From the NCBI GenBank assembly GCA_018398765.1, contig JAHBMJ010005030.1:1-64000 (forward strand): a DNA stretch of 64,000 nucleotides. The letters are read 5' to 3'. Under the pieces are notes generated by a model, which saw only the letters and a list, made by a program, of their open reading frames with translations, ran no database searches and was not told the origin of the DNA. Shown one piece after another: positions 53,567 to 63,900 of this stretch. The stretch's first letter is position 1, and the number at the start of each line of letters is the position of its first letter. The position numbers and the translations under genes are program-made. The DNA is from Chromera velia (Eukaryota; Sar; Chromeraceae).

Positions 53567-54734
53567 AAAACGGAAGAAAACGGAAGCCGACTGAAGAGTG
53601 GTGCAATGTGGTACATTCAAAAAGTTAATCATGTTGCCTAAATAGTCACCATAGCATACTGTGCATCAAACAGGATTGATTGAATGCACATATGTGGTTT
53701 GTCAGCTAGAGTCGTCACGTGAACAATCAGCTGAGAGCCTAGCAAGGAAGCTAGCCATGATCGAGGCTTCAAATCAAAGTTGAATATACTAAAATATTAT
53801 TGGTTTACAAATAATTTCTGAATCATTTGTCTGCCAGTGTATGACAATATACATATATCTAAAGATATTAAACTAAATATTAAACATGGTTCAAGTTGCT
53901 TGATTTTCTTACTGATTTATCCTGCATGGTTTTATGATTGATTGATTGATTGATTGATATGTTCCGCCCTAGGGCCTTCCCGCTATGTCTATCTGTCGCC
54001 AGAGCTAGCAGGGCGGGATAATAAGCTAAATCTAGTTAAAATTACGGTTAAATCTATATACAGGAATCCAGGGAGGGGCATTCGAGACATTGTCTTATAA
54101 GAATTATTTTGTGTGTCCCTAATGTATTAGTAACTGTACTTAATTAAAGGTCGGTTGTTATGTACTGCTCATCAAACTAACATTAGCTAACACTTAGTTA
54201 CATTTAGTATGGCGTCTCCCTTGCTTGGCCTTTAATATAACCGTGCAGTGTGGTATTTGGCACTATTTGCATGGAGTATCTGGTACGATTATCATAGTTC
54301 TGGAGAGAGGGGGTATATGTGAGAGTCGGACTTCAGCGCCGGGTGTGACTTTCAGAAGCAGTTATGCCAGGACCGCGTTCACAGTGAGCGCGATACCGAG
54401 CGAACTGTCGCCGCATTCATGCAGAATTAATTATTAATAATAATTAAGTCGATCGACCATCGAACGTACTGTTGTTCAATGTTCATGCACTCACACCGTC
54501 TGACATGCAGTGTGAAAAATGGGAGAGTTCAGTACTGACTATGCGTGACACCTCTTGACCAAAGTGTTGTCAATGATCGACTGCTTACTAGAGCATGATC
54601 TGAACCGGAGTCTAAAGCAACTCCTCTAAAGCTTTGTGTGCTGAAGTGCGACAGGCTTGCAACACTGGTAGGGTGGAAGTCTATATATAATTGTGTAAAA
54701 TCTACCGTCTATACTCCTTGACGATCGAGTGCAG
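53567..54734. other. Intergenic
   Basis: A (GATT)n run lies at about 53936-53958. No gene is seen. The last 100 bp are the 5' flank of the nuclease-like gene. Confidence 0.4.
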
Positions 54735-57701
54735 ATGGATACTCGTAGCAGTGCGATGAAGAAATGCTCTCGTTTGTTGTTACGTTCGTGGGGAGAATTT
54801 CGTGGGATCTCGAGACTCTGCGTTAACAACATCCAACCTGTTCGGCACTTCGACAGAATGCCGAGGTTTTTCAACTCCTCCGACATGGTGAGCGACTCCT
54901 TTCACATCTTTCGATCCTTCACGAGCAGAAGTCTTACGAACACGGTACGCAATGACGGTTCCCGCGTGGGTCTTCTAACAGGGGAGCTTTCAGTCACCAG
55001 CCATTCATCTTTCCCATCACAAACCTCCCAGCTGAATCAGATTGCGAGGGGCACAGTAGAAGTAGATACTCCTGCGAATTCCGACTCAAGTGGCACAGGA
55101 TCCGAAGCCCAGAAACGTTATGCTCTGGAGCAAGCTGCTGTTTCTCTTCTTCGTAGAGCTTTTCGCAAAACAGCGCACTTCGAGGGGCTCGAGGAACCTC
55201 CGCACCCTCTCCCGCATTTTGCTCGTGCCGACGTGGCTGTTCGACCGGTCGGCTGTTCAGAGGATCTGTGGCTGGGTGTGCAGGTGAAATCGACAGCGGG
55301 ACCCGGCCGCCAGGCTGTCTCAAGGCAGCTACAAGGAGCACCTTTTTGGTGTTTCAAAATTTTGGCGAATTACAGTGGAATGTCTGTCGCATGTGTGTCT
55401 CTTGAGCAAAACGAAGAAATCCCTCCGAAAGCATGGCTGTTCCCAGGCAGCACCCTCGCACACCTGAAGACTCATCTGAAAGTGACCCAGGGTGGGATGC
55501 ATGATACGAATGACAGTAGATGCTGCTTCGACCACAATCGTGGGCATGGGAGTCACGTGGGAGAGTCGCTGCTTAAGACCTGGCGTGAGGCAAGGGCAGG
55601 CAAGAGCTTGAACCGGCTCTATGACCTTCATTCCCTGCAAACTCAGCTAAGCGCGAACCACCTTGCAGAATGGAAAGCACTTCAGAAATTTCGACTCCTC
55701 TGTGCAAGTGTGCACTGCCGAATAGAGGTTCGTGAGGCTTCGTCCCCAATGCTGCCGCACGACATTGAGATCCGTCTCGCAGGGTTTGAAGAGATGGGGT
55801 GGCAGAGGGTGCAATTGAAAAGTGCGATGCTGGTGAAAAAAAAGAGAGTGGCCGTTGTGAACTCCCAAAAGAAGAGTGCGAATAAATGGGTCCCGTACGG
55901 AAAAGATGACTTCGACTACATTCTAGTCTCTCATCCCCAGAACCGGAGCAGAACCAGTGGTACTCCAGCAAGTGCTTCCGAATTGACCTCTCAAACGATT
56001 TCAGATTTTCCGGACAGCTCCCGGGGACCATTCCTCTATCTCATCCCGGTGGAAGAATTGGTAAAAGAAGGAGTAGTATCTGGAGGGGAAGGGGGGAGCA
56101 AGGGAGTCAGAACTTTTTGCCTTCATTTTTCTGCAACAAGAGACACCAGAGCTCCCAACCCCAGATTTCGTTCTACCCGTCTCTTGAAGTGGAGACTTGA
56201 TACGTCGTCTCTCCGAGTGGCAAGGAGGCATATGTCAGAGGTACTCCTGTCCTCGGGGAAGAGGAGGTTTGGCACTGGGTCTCTTCATGTAGCAGGGGGG
56301 GAAGAAGGGAAGAGAGCGTGGGATGTTTTCAGTTCTCGGGAGGACTGCGTGTCAAAAGCATGTTCCCGAAGTGACGAAGGCACGGACCAGAGGAAGGGAG
56401 ACATTAAGTTGGAAGGAGAGAAGGCAGAAGTGTCACGTCCTTACAATGGGGATGGACTCAATTTTCAGTCACAGGCAGAAAACCCCGTTTGTTTAGATCA
56501 CAGAACTATGAGCCTCCAGGAGCGCTACGCAGTAGAGCGAGCCGCTCTGACTTTGCTCCGAGAGACCTTCAAAAGCACCACGCACTTTGCAGGTCTCGAA
56601 GAACCTGTATGTCGTCTCCCTGCATTTGCAAAAGCAGATCTTGCGGTGCGGCCGATCGGTTGCACCGAGGATATGTGGCTGCCGATACAGATCAAATCAA
56701 CCAAGTGGAAATGCCATTCAAGGCAAGCCTCTGAGAATCCAGCTTGGAACTTCCAACGTGTCAGGGGGTATGAGGGAGTACCAATTGTCTGTATTTCCCT
56801 CGAAATGGATTCACTCTGCCTACCGACACCAAGAGTTTGGCTGTTTTCTGGAGACCTTTTCAATATCATGAAACATCCGGGAATGCTGAGGATCACTCAG
56901 GGGGGGAAATATGATACAGCAGAAAGCAGATGCAGCTTTGAGGGAGGGCAATCAAATTTTCCGCATATTGGAGAAAACCTGTATATGATTTGGAAGAGGG
57001 CAAGACAAGGCATAGGCGGATACCGACTGAACAGCCTGCAAAGTATTCAGAGCCAACAGTCTCCAACGCATCTCAAAGAGTGGAAAATGAGAGAAAAGTG
57101 TGTGGATCTCTTCAAAGCCGCTCCAGAAGGGGTGGAGGTGAAGGGAGACGATCCCTGTCCTTCTCTGCCATACGATCTTGAGATTCGGCTGCGTGATCGT
57201 CCTGAAATGACATGGCAGAGAGTGCAGCTCAAGAGCTCTCGTTGGCACTCTAAAAGCCCCTTTGCACTTGTGGATTCGCGGAAACTGGTGGGGGGGAAGA
57301 CCCAACCTTATGAAGAAGGCGATTTCAATTTCCTCCTTGTAGGTCCTCCGCAAAATCAAGCGCAAGAGTGCTTGAGAGATTCATCACAGCGCTCTAAAAT
57401 ACTGCGAGACCAGAACTGTGCTCCAAACCCCCCTTTCAGCGAGCCGAAAAATCATCCGTCAGACCGCTACTTCTACTTCATCCCGGAGAAGGTCTTAATT
57501 GATGAAGGGATCATCGCTTCAAAGAGAAGAGAAATCAGTGGTTTACACGGGTTTCATCTGGACTTTTTGGTTAAGCCTGCTGCAGTGAACCCAAACCGTG
57601 CTTTTCGTCTTCTTGACTGGCGACTTGACGTCCTTAATGGACATGCTGGGGAAAAAATGGCTTATACGTTCCGTCACTACAAAGAAGACACTTTAAATTG
57701 A
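54735..57701 (+). CDS. Tandem PD-(D/E)XK-like protein, possibly organelle-targeted
   Basis: This is a single exon of 988 aa from ATG 54735. The leader is Arg/Ser/Phe-rich with few acids, so mitochondrial or plastid import is possible. The body is two repeats of about 470 residues (about 140-545 and 610-985). Each has a first module (RYALEQAAVSLLRRAF / RYAVERAALTLLRETF, then ADVAVRP...VQVKST / ADLAVRP...IQIKST) and a second (HDIEIRL...WQRVQLKSA / YDLEIRL...WQRVQLKSS). All four keep Asp-x16-Gln-x-Lys-Ser: D166/Q183/K185, D343/Q360/K362, D635/Q652/K654 and D814/Q831/K833. An acidic residue followed after a beta-hairpin by (E/D/Q)xK is the core of PD-(D/E)XK nucleases and resolvases, so nuclease or DNA-binding activity is inferred. 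Each repeat also has a paired YxYFIP / FLYLIP block near its end. No known family name was recognised. Confidence 0.8.
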   Translation: MDTRSSAMKKCSRLLLRSWGEFRGISRLCVNNIQPVRHFDRMPRFFNSSDMVSDSFHIFRSFTSRSLTNTVRNDGSRVGLLTGELSVTSHSSFPSQTSQLNQIARGTVEVDTPANSDSSGTGSEAQKRYALEQAAVSLLRRAFRKTAHFEGLEEPPHPLPHFARADVAVRPVGCSEDLWLGVQVKSTAGPGRQAVSRQLQGAPFWCFKILANYSGMSVACVSLEQNEEIPPKAWLFPGSTLAHLKTHLKVTQGGMHDTNDSRCCFDHNRGHGSHVGESLLKTWREARAGKSLNRLYDLHSLQTQLSANHLAEWKALQKFRLLCASVHCRIEVREASSPMLPHDIEIRLAGFEEMGWQRVQLKSAMLVKKKRVAVVNSQKKSANKWVPYGKDDFDYILVSHPQNRSRTSGTPASASELTSQTISDFPDSSRGPFLYLIPVEELVKEGVVSGGEGGSKGVRTFCLHFSATRDTRAPNPRFRSTRLLKWRLDTSSLRVARRHMSEVLLSSGKRRFGTGSLHVAGGEEGKRAWDVFSSREDCVSKACSRSDEGTDQRKGDIKLEGEKAEVSRPYNGDGLNFQSQAENPVCLDHRTMSLQERYAVERAALTLLRETFKSTTHFAGLEEPVCRLPAFAKADLAVRPIGCTEDMWLPIQIKSTKWKCHSRQASENPAWNFQRVRGYEGVPIVCISLEMDSLCLPTPRVWLFSGDLFNIMKHPGMLRITQGGKYDTAESRCSFEGGQSNFPHIGENLYMIWKRARQGIGGYRLNSLQSIQSQQSPTHLKEWKMREKCVDLFKAAPEGVEVKGDDPCPSLPYDLEIRLRDRPEMTWQRVQLKSSRWHSKSPFALVDSRKLVGGKTQPYEEGDFNFLLVGPPQNQAQECLRDSSQRSKILRDQNCAPNPPFSEPKNHPSDRYFYFIPEKVLIDEGIIASKRREISGLHGFHLDFLVKPAAVNPNRAFRLLDWRLDVLNGHAGEKMAYTFRHYKEDTLN

Positions 57702-57845
57702 TTTTTATTTATTTATTTATTAGGCTATAACTTTATAAAAATATGTAAAAAATTGATGGATCGAATTTCTATGGAATTTTTAGATAAGCTAGTACATAAG
57801 CCCCGGGGCGGCTAGCTTCTTTGGCTGTATATATATATATATATA

Positions 57846-57878
<33 letters not shown>

Positions 57879-58283
57879 CTAGGTATAGGACTGTCAGGTG
57901 AGACACCTACTCAGACACCAATGCTATGTTCAATCTTTCCTTAAATTTAGGCTTAAAATTTAGCGATCGACTTGGAACTCTGCAAACTTTTGCATAAAAA
58001 AACTTAATTTTAAAACGTCTTTTTTTTCCTCTAGATTTTTCTTTGAATAACTAATTCTAGATGTGCTACTAGATGTGCGAAGCATTGTGCTTTGATATCA
58101 ACATATCAAGCTGGGTATCATAATTTGGCCTGGCTTGCTTACTATGATGTTTATCAATCAGTAAGACTTAAATAAGTTAAGTTATCATTATATCTTGCGT
58201 ACTAACACAAATTCTAAGCAAAGATGATTCAAATTTCAAGTTGGCCCAGGACACGCAGCGAACTTTGAATCTACTTTACCACT
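57702..58283. other. Intergenic with TA microsatellite
   Basis: An ATTT run lies just after the stop of the nuclease-like gene, and (TA)n lies at 57828-57876. It lies between two convergent genes. Nothing else is seen. Confidence 0.6.
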
Positions 58284-58932
58284 TTAACTCCCTTCCAGAA
58301 TTCGTAGTGCAAAAGCCCTGTGGTCTTCCTCGAGTTCAGAGTCGTACGAGACTATCAGTGGCTCAAACAACGGATAGACCTGCAGGCATAAATTTGAACG
58401 TGGGTGACCGCACATACGGGTATCAACAAGAAAGGGAAAACTGCAAGCATTCATTGAGGGAAGCAAAGAAATCGCAGAGCTGGATAGAGCGCACACGTAC
58501 AAACAGACGGTGGGAGAGAAGAACGGGGCGAGGGAAGAGAGAGGGACGGAGAGAGGAAGAGATTGAGTTCGTAAGAACCACACTAGCATCTCGAAGATAG
58601 TCGCATGCCTGCACAAGCACGCCAACTGCCAGAAGCCATGCAAAAGAAGACTTTCCATCCGCAAGTAACAAAATGTGTCAATTCTTCTGAATGGACATAC
58701 AGACGCAGTCAAGCAAGAGAGACCTACTGGCTGACCTGTCTGAACGTCGCGACGTCATCATCTGTGAGGAGAGAGGAGCCTCGGAGACGCTCAAGAAAGA
58801 GGGAAAAGAACCCACGAATCTGCAGGCAGGGTTTTCATCTTTTGGTCACTTCGAGTTCTCTCTCCCTCTCTCTCTCTCTCTCTCTCCCTCTCTCCCTCCC
58901 CATCTATCTGTCTATCTATCTGTCTGTCACTT

Positions 58933-58986
<54 letters not shown>

Positions 58987-60716
58987 CAACAGATGTGTAT
59001 AAAAAGCCACTTGATTTCACAAATAGGAAAACAAACCGCACAGTCCGAATCTATCGTTGACTCATTATCCCTCTATCTTCACATAGTGACAGAGCTCTCT
59101 CTCTCATTGTGTGTCCTCACATATGAGCTCATGAAGGTACCCACCGCTGCCGCCTGGTCGACGCTGATCCGCTTGCCGCTTTTCATGAGTTCATCGATCC
59201 GGTCGAAGAGTGTCCACTCGGACGGAGAGAGCACCGGGGAGAAGTGAAAGAACAGGTGTGCCTGTCCGATCATGTAACGCCGAAAGGTCCTCTCGAATCT
59301 GCACGTTAGTTAATCCAATTGAAGGAAGCGGAACGATGACACATTATATCACAAGGTTCCTTTCTTCTCGATCAGGTTCTTATCCATCCCCATTGCCCTG
59401 CCATTCCTGGCAGAACACATTAACAACAGAAGACCAAGGGGGGTGCGCAAGGAAAGCACTTCAATCGCAACAGCAACTGTTGCTTTTCAGAAAGATCGAG
59501 TTTGACATCGCGAAAACAGGTGCGTCTTCATTATATTCGGGCATTATCAAGCATCCAGGGAAGCAGGGAAAATCAATAACAAACAAAAGCACAGACGCCG
59601 AACAAAAATAAAAGTTTCTGAGAGCTCCCGACAACACGCTCTCTCAAAAAGCCGAGCAAACTCTTCAAAGACACAAACTTCTTTGTGCGCAGACTCTTTT
59701 TGGCGCTCTAGAGGGAAACAGAGAGAACCGTTCGAAATCGCCCCCGGAAGGAAGGAAGGAAGGAAGGAAGGTCCGTTTGCATGCATACAAGAACATTCTC
59801 ACACACCGGTATGTAGCACGCAGACAGGCAGGCTTTGTGGACGCTCAACCTCTCTTCATCCGGGGATGTTTGCCGATTCCACTCTCTCCTTTTGTGTTTG
59901 CGTTTGCTAACTGACCTAATGTCGAATGCTTCCAGCTCAGCTTCTTCTGTGAAGGCAGGACCGATGAACAGCTCCAACATTTTCTCGAACATCAATTCGC
60001 AGGCCCTGGAGACGTCAGGGGGGTCCTTTGACAGCAGAAGTGCAACTTCAGGGACCATCTCTTTGAACTCTGTCACTGTCAGCATCTTGGCCCCTCCAGC
60101 CTCGCTGTGTGCCGGGGCCCAGAGCTTCACACGGGCCCACCACGCACGGAATGCCGGGGACCTCGATCGCATGTCTGAGTAGTTGTGAACTGTCCATCGA
60201 TAGTCCTGCAGAGGAACAAAAGGAGATGGAGAAACGATGATAGGCGTTCTCATAAACCTGGGTGCGATCGAATGAAAAACCCGTCCTGAGGCAGGCCGAG
60301 GATCAGCTGAGAGGCCTTCAAGGTAATTGAAGAGGAACGGCCCGAAGACAGCAGAAAAGAAAAGGTGGTATGCTCGAAGAAGACAGAATGGAATCTCATG
60401 ACCCCCAAAAGTAGAGAGACAGACAGTCTGTGCTTACTACAAATCCTGATGCAATTTTGGCACACTTACCTGTATGAAGAACTTTTCGTATTTCTCGACG
60501 TATGCCTTCAGTTCCTCTTCTCCGGATCGAAGGCCTTCAAACCACTGGAATCACCCAAGAGACAAAAACGGGCGTTCGCCCTCAAGAGATCCTGGAGGGT
60601 CTTCTGATCTCCGAAACTTCCGGCGGACTTCATCGACCTGAATTGCAAAGAAAAGAAAAGAAAAGAAAAGAAAAGATGAGAATGGGTCGAGACGGAATGG
60701 GTCGAAGGGGTTGTGG

Positions 60717-60749
<33 letters not shown>

Positions 60750-61596
60750 TGTGTGTTTGTGCGTGTGTGTGAAGATCATGCAGTTTGCTGGGCCGCCTTT
60801 CTCGCAATCGTCTTTTCGCTGCTTAACCTTTTCCCTCTCGTTTCACATACATACGGATACCAGCTGACTTGAAGAGAGGGTAAATTCTGCGGTTGTCAAT
60901 CGTGTCGTATTTGAACCCTGCCCTTAGCACGCTGTCAGCAAAGTACATATCGGCAGAGACCTGAAGAGAGGAGGGGAGAAGGGAGGCGACCGAAGGAAGG
61001 AATCAATGAAGGAAGCGTGGCGGGAAAGCAACACAAACTGTAAATGGAGCACGTAAGAAACGGAAAGGTACCCCCTATCAGAGAAGATGACAGTGTAAAA
61101 CCGTCCGCCCGGTGCAGACGAGAGCTGATTCAGTTGTGTTTTCTCTTCGGGAGTCATCGAATGAAAAACTCGATCGCCAGACGTCTCTCTCTGAACTTCC
61201 TCCTTGAGGAGGGTTTAAGAAAAGCTGATTGTCTGACGCCAAAGAAGTTCGACTCGACAAACAGGGAGGGAAGAAGATCGATGCTCGGGGAACTGAAAGT
61301 GGCACCACAAGAACACGGACACAGAAGAGCTGTAAGCACGAAGTGAGAAGAGAAATGGCCAAGAGGGAAAGTGCACGTATTGACATGCAGACGGACCAAG
61401 GTGGTGGCTTCACTGAGCATCCTGTGCGTGACGTACACAAACCTCGAGATTCGGTCCGCTTCTCCTGCCTCAAAGAGAAAGGCGAAGGAAGAGGGGCAGC
61501 AGAGGTACAAGGTAAGAACACTCTTCGACGCGAGGGTACACGAATGGATCAGTCCATCCTGGGAAATAAAGAATGGAAGTAAGAAAGAGAGAAGAA

Positions 61597-61632
<36 letters not shown>

Positions 61633-61696
61633 ATGGAAGTAAGAAAGAGAGAAGAAAAGAAAGAAATAAAGAATGGAAGTAAGAAAGAGAGAAGGA

Positions 61697-61739
<43 letters not shown>

Positions 61740-61810
61740 GAAGGAAGAAAGGAAGGAAGGAAGGAAGGAAGAAAGAAAGGAAGGAAGGAAGGAAGGAAGG
61801 AAGGAAGGAA

Positions 61811-61842
<32 letters not shown>

Positions 61843-61939
61843 GAAGGAAGGAAGGAAGGAAGGAAGAAGAAAGAAAGAAAGAAAGAAAGGAAGGAAGAAA
61901 GACAGACAGACAGAAAGAAAGGAAGAAAGAAAGAAAGAA

Positions 61940-61996
<57 letters not shown>

Positions 61997-63267
61997 AATA
62001 GACAAACAGACAGAACACAGAAAGGACTGGAGGGGGAGAGGAGAAAAGGAAGGATAGGGAAACACAGAAAGAAAAATGACTGGAAGAGATGCGGTGCACA
62101 CGAGTCCAGTGGTCGCTTGGTTCTTCTCTGACCGAAAAACCTACCTGTATAGATGAGGTCAGGAATTGCTTGATGCACCATGTCGTGCACGAAGAAGATG
62201 AGTTCATGCAGGGGGTCTTTGGGTTTCTTCGTGAAAGGAATGCCCGCGTTAAGTCCCGGAAACCAATACAGGTTCTGTCTTCTGTTCTCGCTCGCTCTAA
62301 AGAAAAGACCTTGGTTTAACACGGTTTTGATCAGATTCACCATACCGTACTGCACTGCAAAAGGATTGTTGACGTATTCGTTGGTTTCGAAAAAAGCCCA
62401 GGGGTCTCTGTGGAGTTCGATAGGCCGTTTGTATTCCTGGGGGTGCCAGCACCAGTCTCCCAGTTGGGTTCTGTAGAGGAATTCCTTGATGAAGTCAGAG
62501 ACGCAGTGGTCTCGCGCGCACTGCTTGAAGCCGGCCTGTTTGAGTTCATGGAAAGTCCTGTCAACTCCAGGCACGACAAAAATCGAATCAAATCCAAAGG
62601 CGCCCTCTTTTGCCCTTGAGAGATCGAGGTACCCCTCGACGTTGTGGGAGAAGGATCCGACCTGAAGGAGCAGAGATAGTTGGATGAATTGTATCACAGT
62701 ATGCAGGATCAGACTGCAAATGAGATGACTTGGGGGGGGAAATATTACACAGGTGGCATGTATGCACACTCGTGCTCGAAGTCTGCATTCTCACACCAAG
62801 ACGAAACAAATATCGACGCGCATCCGTCTATTGCGCAGGGGAAGGGGCAGGAGCACTGAATCAGTTCCCGTAGGGATGTGTACCGGCAGGAGCCAAAGCG
62901 TATACATCAGTTGGATCGTCTGTACATGTGTGTATGTATGGGGCTTCTTGACAAGGGGAGCAGACATATAGAGGCACAAGCTAACCTTGTCCGTTCCCTC
63001 CTTTGATTGAAAAACCTCGTAGATGAGTGTGCTTCTGTGGAGTACCCTCTCTAAGTTCACCATCTTGGGGGGTCTGGTGGCTCTCCTCAAGCTTCCCTGG
63101 TCTTCTCCTTCCAACGCCTCCAGAGTGCTCTGTTCCCTTATCCGTGCAAACAGATTCGCGTGTTCTGGTCTCTTGGTCACCAATTTGATCCCATAACGAT
63201 CGAAGAGGGTTGCCACCTCGGCTGCCTTTGCGGCGTTTGTTGTCTCAAAGAAGATCACTCTGGGCAT
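58284..63267 (-). CDS. HAM1/ITPase-like N-terminus fused to long unknown C-terminal region
   Basis: HAM1-type enzymes hydrolyse non-canonical purine NTPs. Exon 1 (63267-62986) gives MPRVIFFETTNAAKAAEV, like the family's N-terminal (S/T)xNxxKxxE strand. Exon 2 (62661-62145) has GAFGFDSIFVVPGVDRTFHEL, the 'G.GfDpiF.p...T.aEl' motif, followed by new sequence with a metal-site-like HELIFFVHDMVH (His246-His257). Further exons: 61195 to about 61077 or lower (MTPEEKTQLNQL); 60960-~60850 (SADMYFADSVLRAGF); 60637-60470; a short one near 60300-60263; 60205-59916 (DYRWTVHNYSD...); 59298-59145 (FERTFRRYMIGQAHLFF); 58379-58284, ending in TAA. The last three join in phase. The 60637-60470 exon and the short one do not join cleanly, and one reading has TGA at 60553-60551. 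Either exons are missed or the gene is damaged. Confidence 0.6.
58858..58986. repeat. CT / TCTA / CA / GA compound microsatellite
   Basis: It lies in the last intron of the ITPase-fusion gene. Confidence 0.9.
60655..60775. repeat. (AAAAG)n and CT/GT microsatellites in an intron
   Basis: They lie between the SADMYFADS exon and the 60637-60470 exon of the ITPase-fusion gene. Confidence 0.85.
61573..62010. repeat. GAAA/GGAA/GACA satellite, ~435 bp, in an intron
   Basis: It is made of GAAA units with GGAA and GACA variants and a repeated GAATGGAAGTAAGAAAGAGAG block (three copies near 61571-61690). Long Lys/Arg/Glu and Phe/Leu/Ser frames on both strands are artefacts of this repeat. Confidence 0.9.
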
Positions 63268-63361
63268 CTTGGAACGAACTTCCCCTCGAAAGACGTGTGC
63301 AGTCTCCTTCTGGTGGTTGTGATCGCTGGTAGATGGGTTAGTACTCCCGCGTGTTTGTGAA
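63268..63361. promoter_or_regulatory. 94-bp divergent promoter region
   Basis: The start codons of the minus ITPase-fusion gene (63267) and the plus gene (63362) are only 94 bp apart, so both promoters must sit here or within the 5' ends. No TATA box is evident. Confidence 0.5.
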
Positions 63362-63469
63362 ATGGCGGCAGTCTCAGAGAGAGAACGCCAACGAGTGCGG
63401 AACTACCTCGGCGGCACCCGAAAGCTCTCTGCTGGGAATGAAAACTTCGACGTACTGCACTTCTTCAAG
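63362..63469 (+). CDS. First exon of an unknown gene, continuing beyond the window
   Basis: The ATG at 63362 opens 36 codons (MAAVSERERQRVRNYLGGTR... ending DVLHFFK) and stops at a perfect donor AAG|GTAAGT, phase 0. It is too short to stand out by length, but the strong donor, the head-to-head position and the coherent charged sequence support it. No further exon is recognised to 64000; the following intron contains two antisense tRNA genes. Function is unknown. Confidence 0.6.
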
Positions 63470-63635
63470 GTAAGTCACTTTCAGGTTCTCGTGTATCGGG
63501 TCGCGGATGCCTGACAGCGAAAACTAAAGTTTCGATTTTTCAGTTTTTTTTTTGTATTTTTTTGGGTTAAACTTATGATTTTCCGTCGAAACTCGAGTTT
63601 TCGAGATGGAAAAATGTATTTCGGTCGGCAAAAGT

Positions 63636-63714
63636 GACGGAAGTGGGGTTCGAACCCACGCCCTTGCGGACTGCGGCCTTAACGCAGCGCCTTAGACCAC
63701 TCGGCCATCCCGTC
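63636..63714 (-). tRNA. tRNA-Leu (anticodon AAG)
   Basis: On the minus strand the acceptor arms are GACGGGA / TTCCGTC (one G-U pair). The D-arm is GGCCGAGTGGTCTAAGGC. The anticodon stem CTGCG/CGCAG encloses loop TTAAGGC (anticodon AAG). A short class II variable arm and GGTTCGAACC T-arm follow. TTTT follows as a Pol III terminator. Confidence 0.93.
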
Positions 63715-63821
63715 ATTGTTGACGCAAAATTTCTTCGGGCAAGATCAGTCAAAGGACGGCTAGACCACCCAATGCATATGCTCTCTCTATATATAGCTGT
63801 GTGCCTCATCGAGGCAAAAGT

Positions 63822-63900
63822 GACGGAAGTGGGGTTCGAACCCACGCCCTAACGGACTGCGGCCTAAACGCAGCGCCTTAGACCTCTCGGCCATTCCGTC
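63822..63900 (-). tRNA. tRNA-Leu (anticodon UAG)
   Basis: On the minus strand the acceptor arms GACGGAA / TTCCGTC are fully paired. The anticodon stem CTGCG/CGCAG encloses loop TTTAGGC (anticodon TAG). Class II variable arm and GGTTCGAACC T-arm are present, with TTTT just downstream. It is nearly identical to the tRNA at 63636-63714, so a duplication with anticodon change is likely. Confidence 0.93.

Noticed and set aside
61154-62769. Long Phe/Leu/Ser and Lys/Arg/Glu frames on both strands
   Set aside because: They arise from the GAAA/GGAA/GACA satellite. Only the part above 62145 is real exon.
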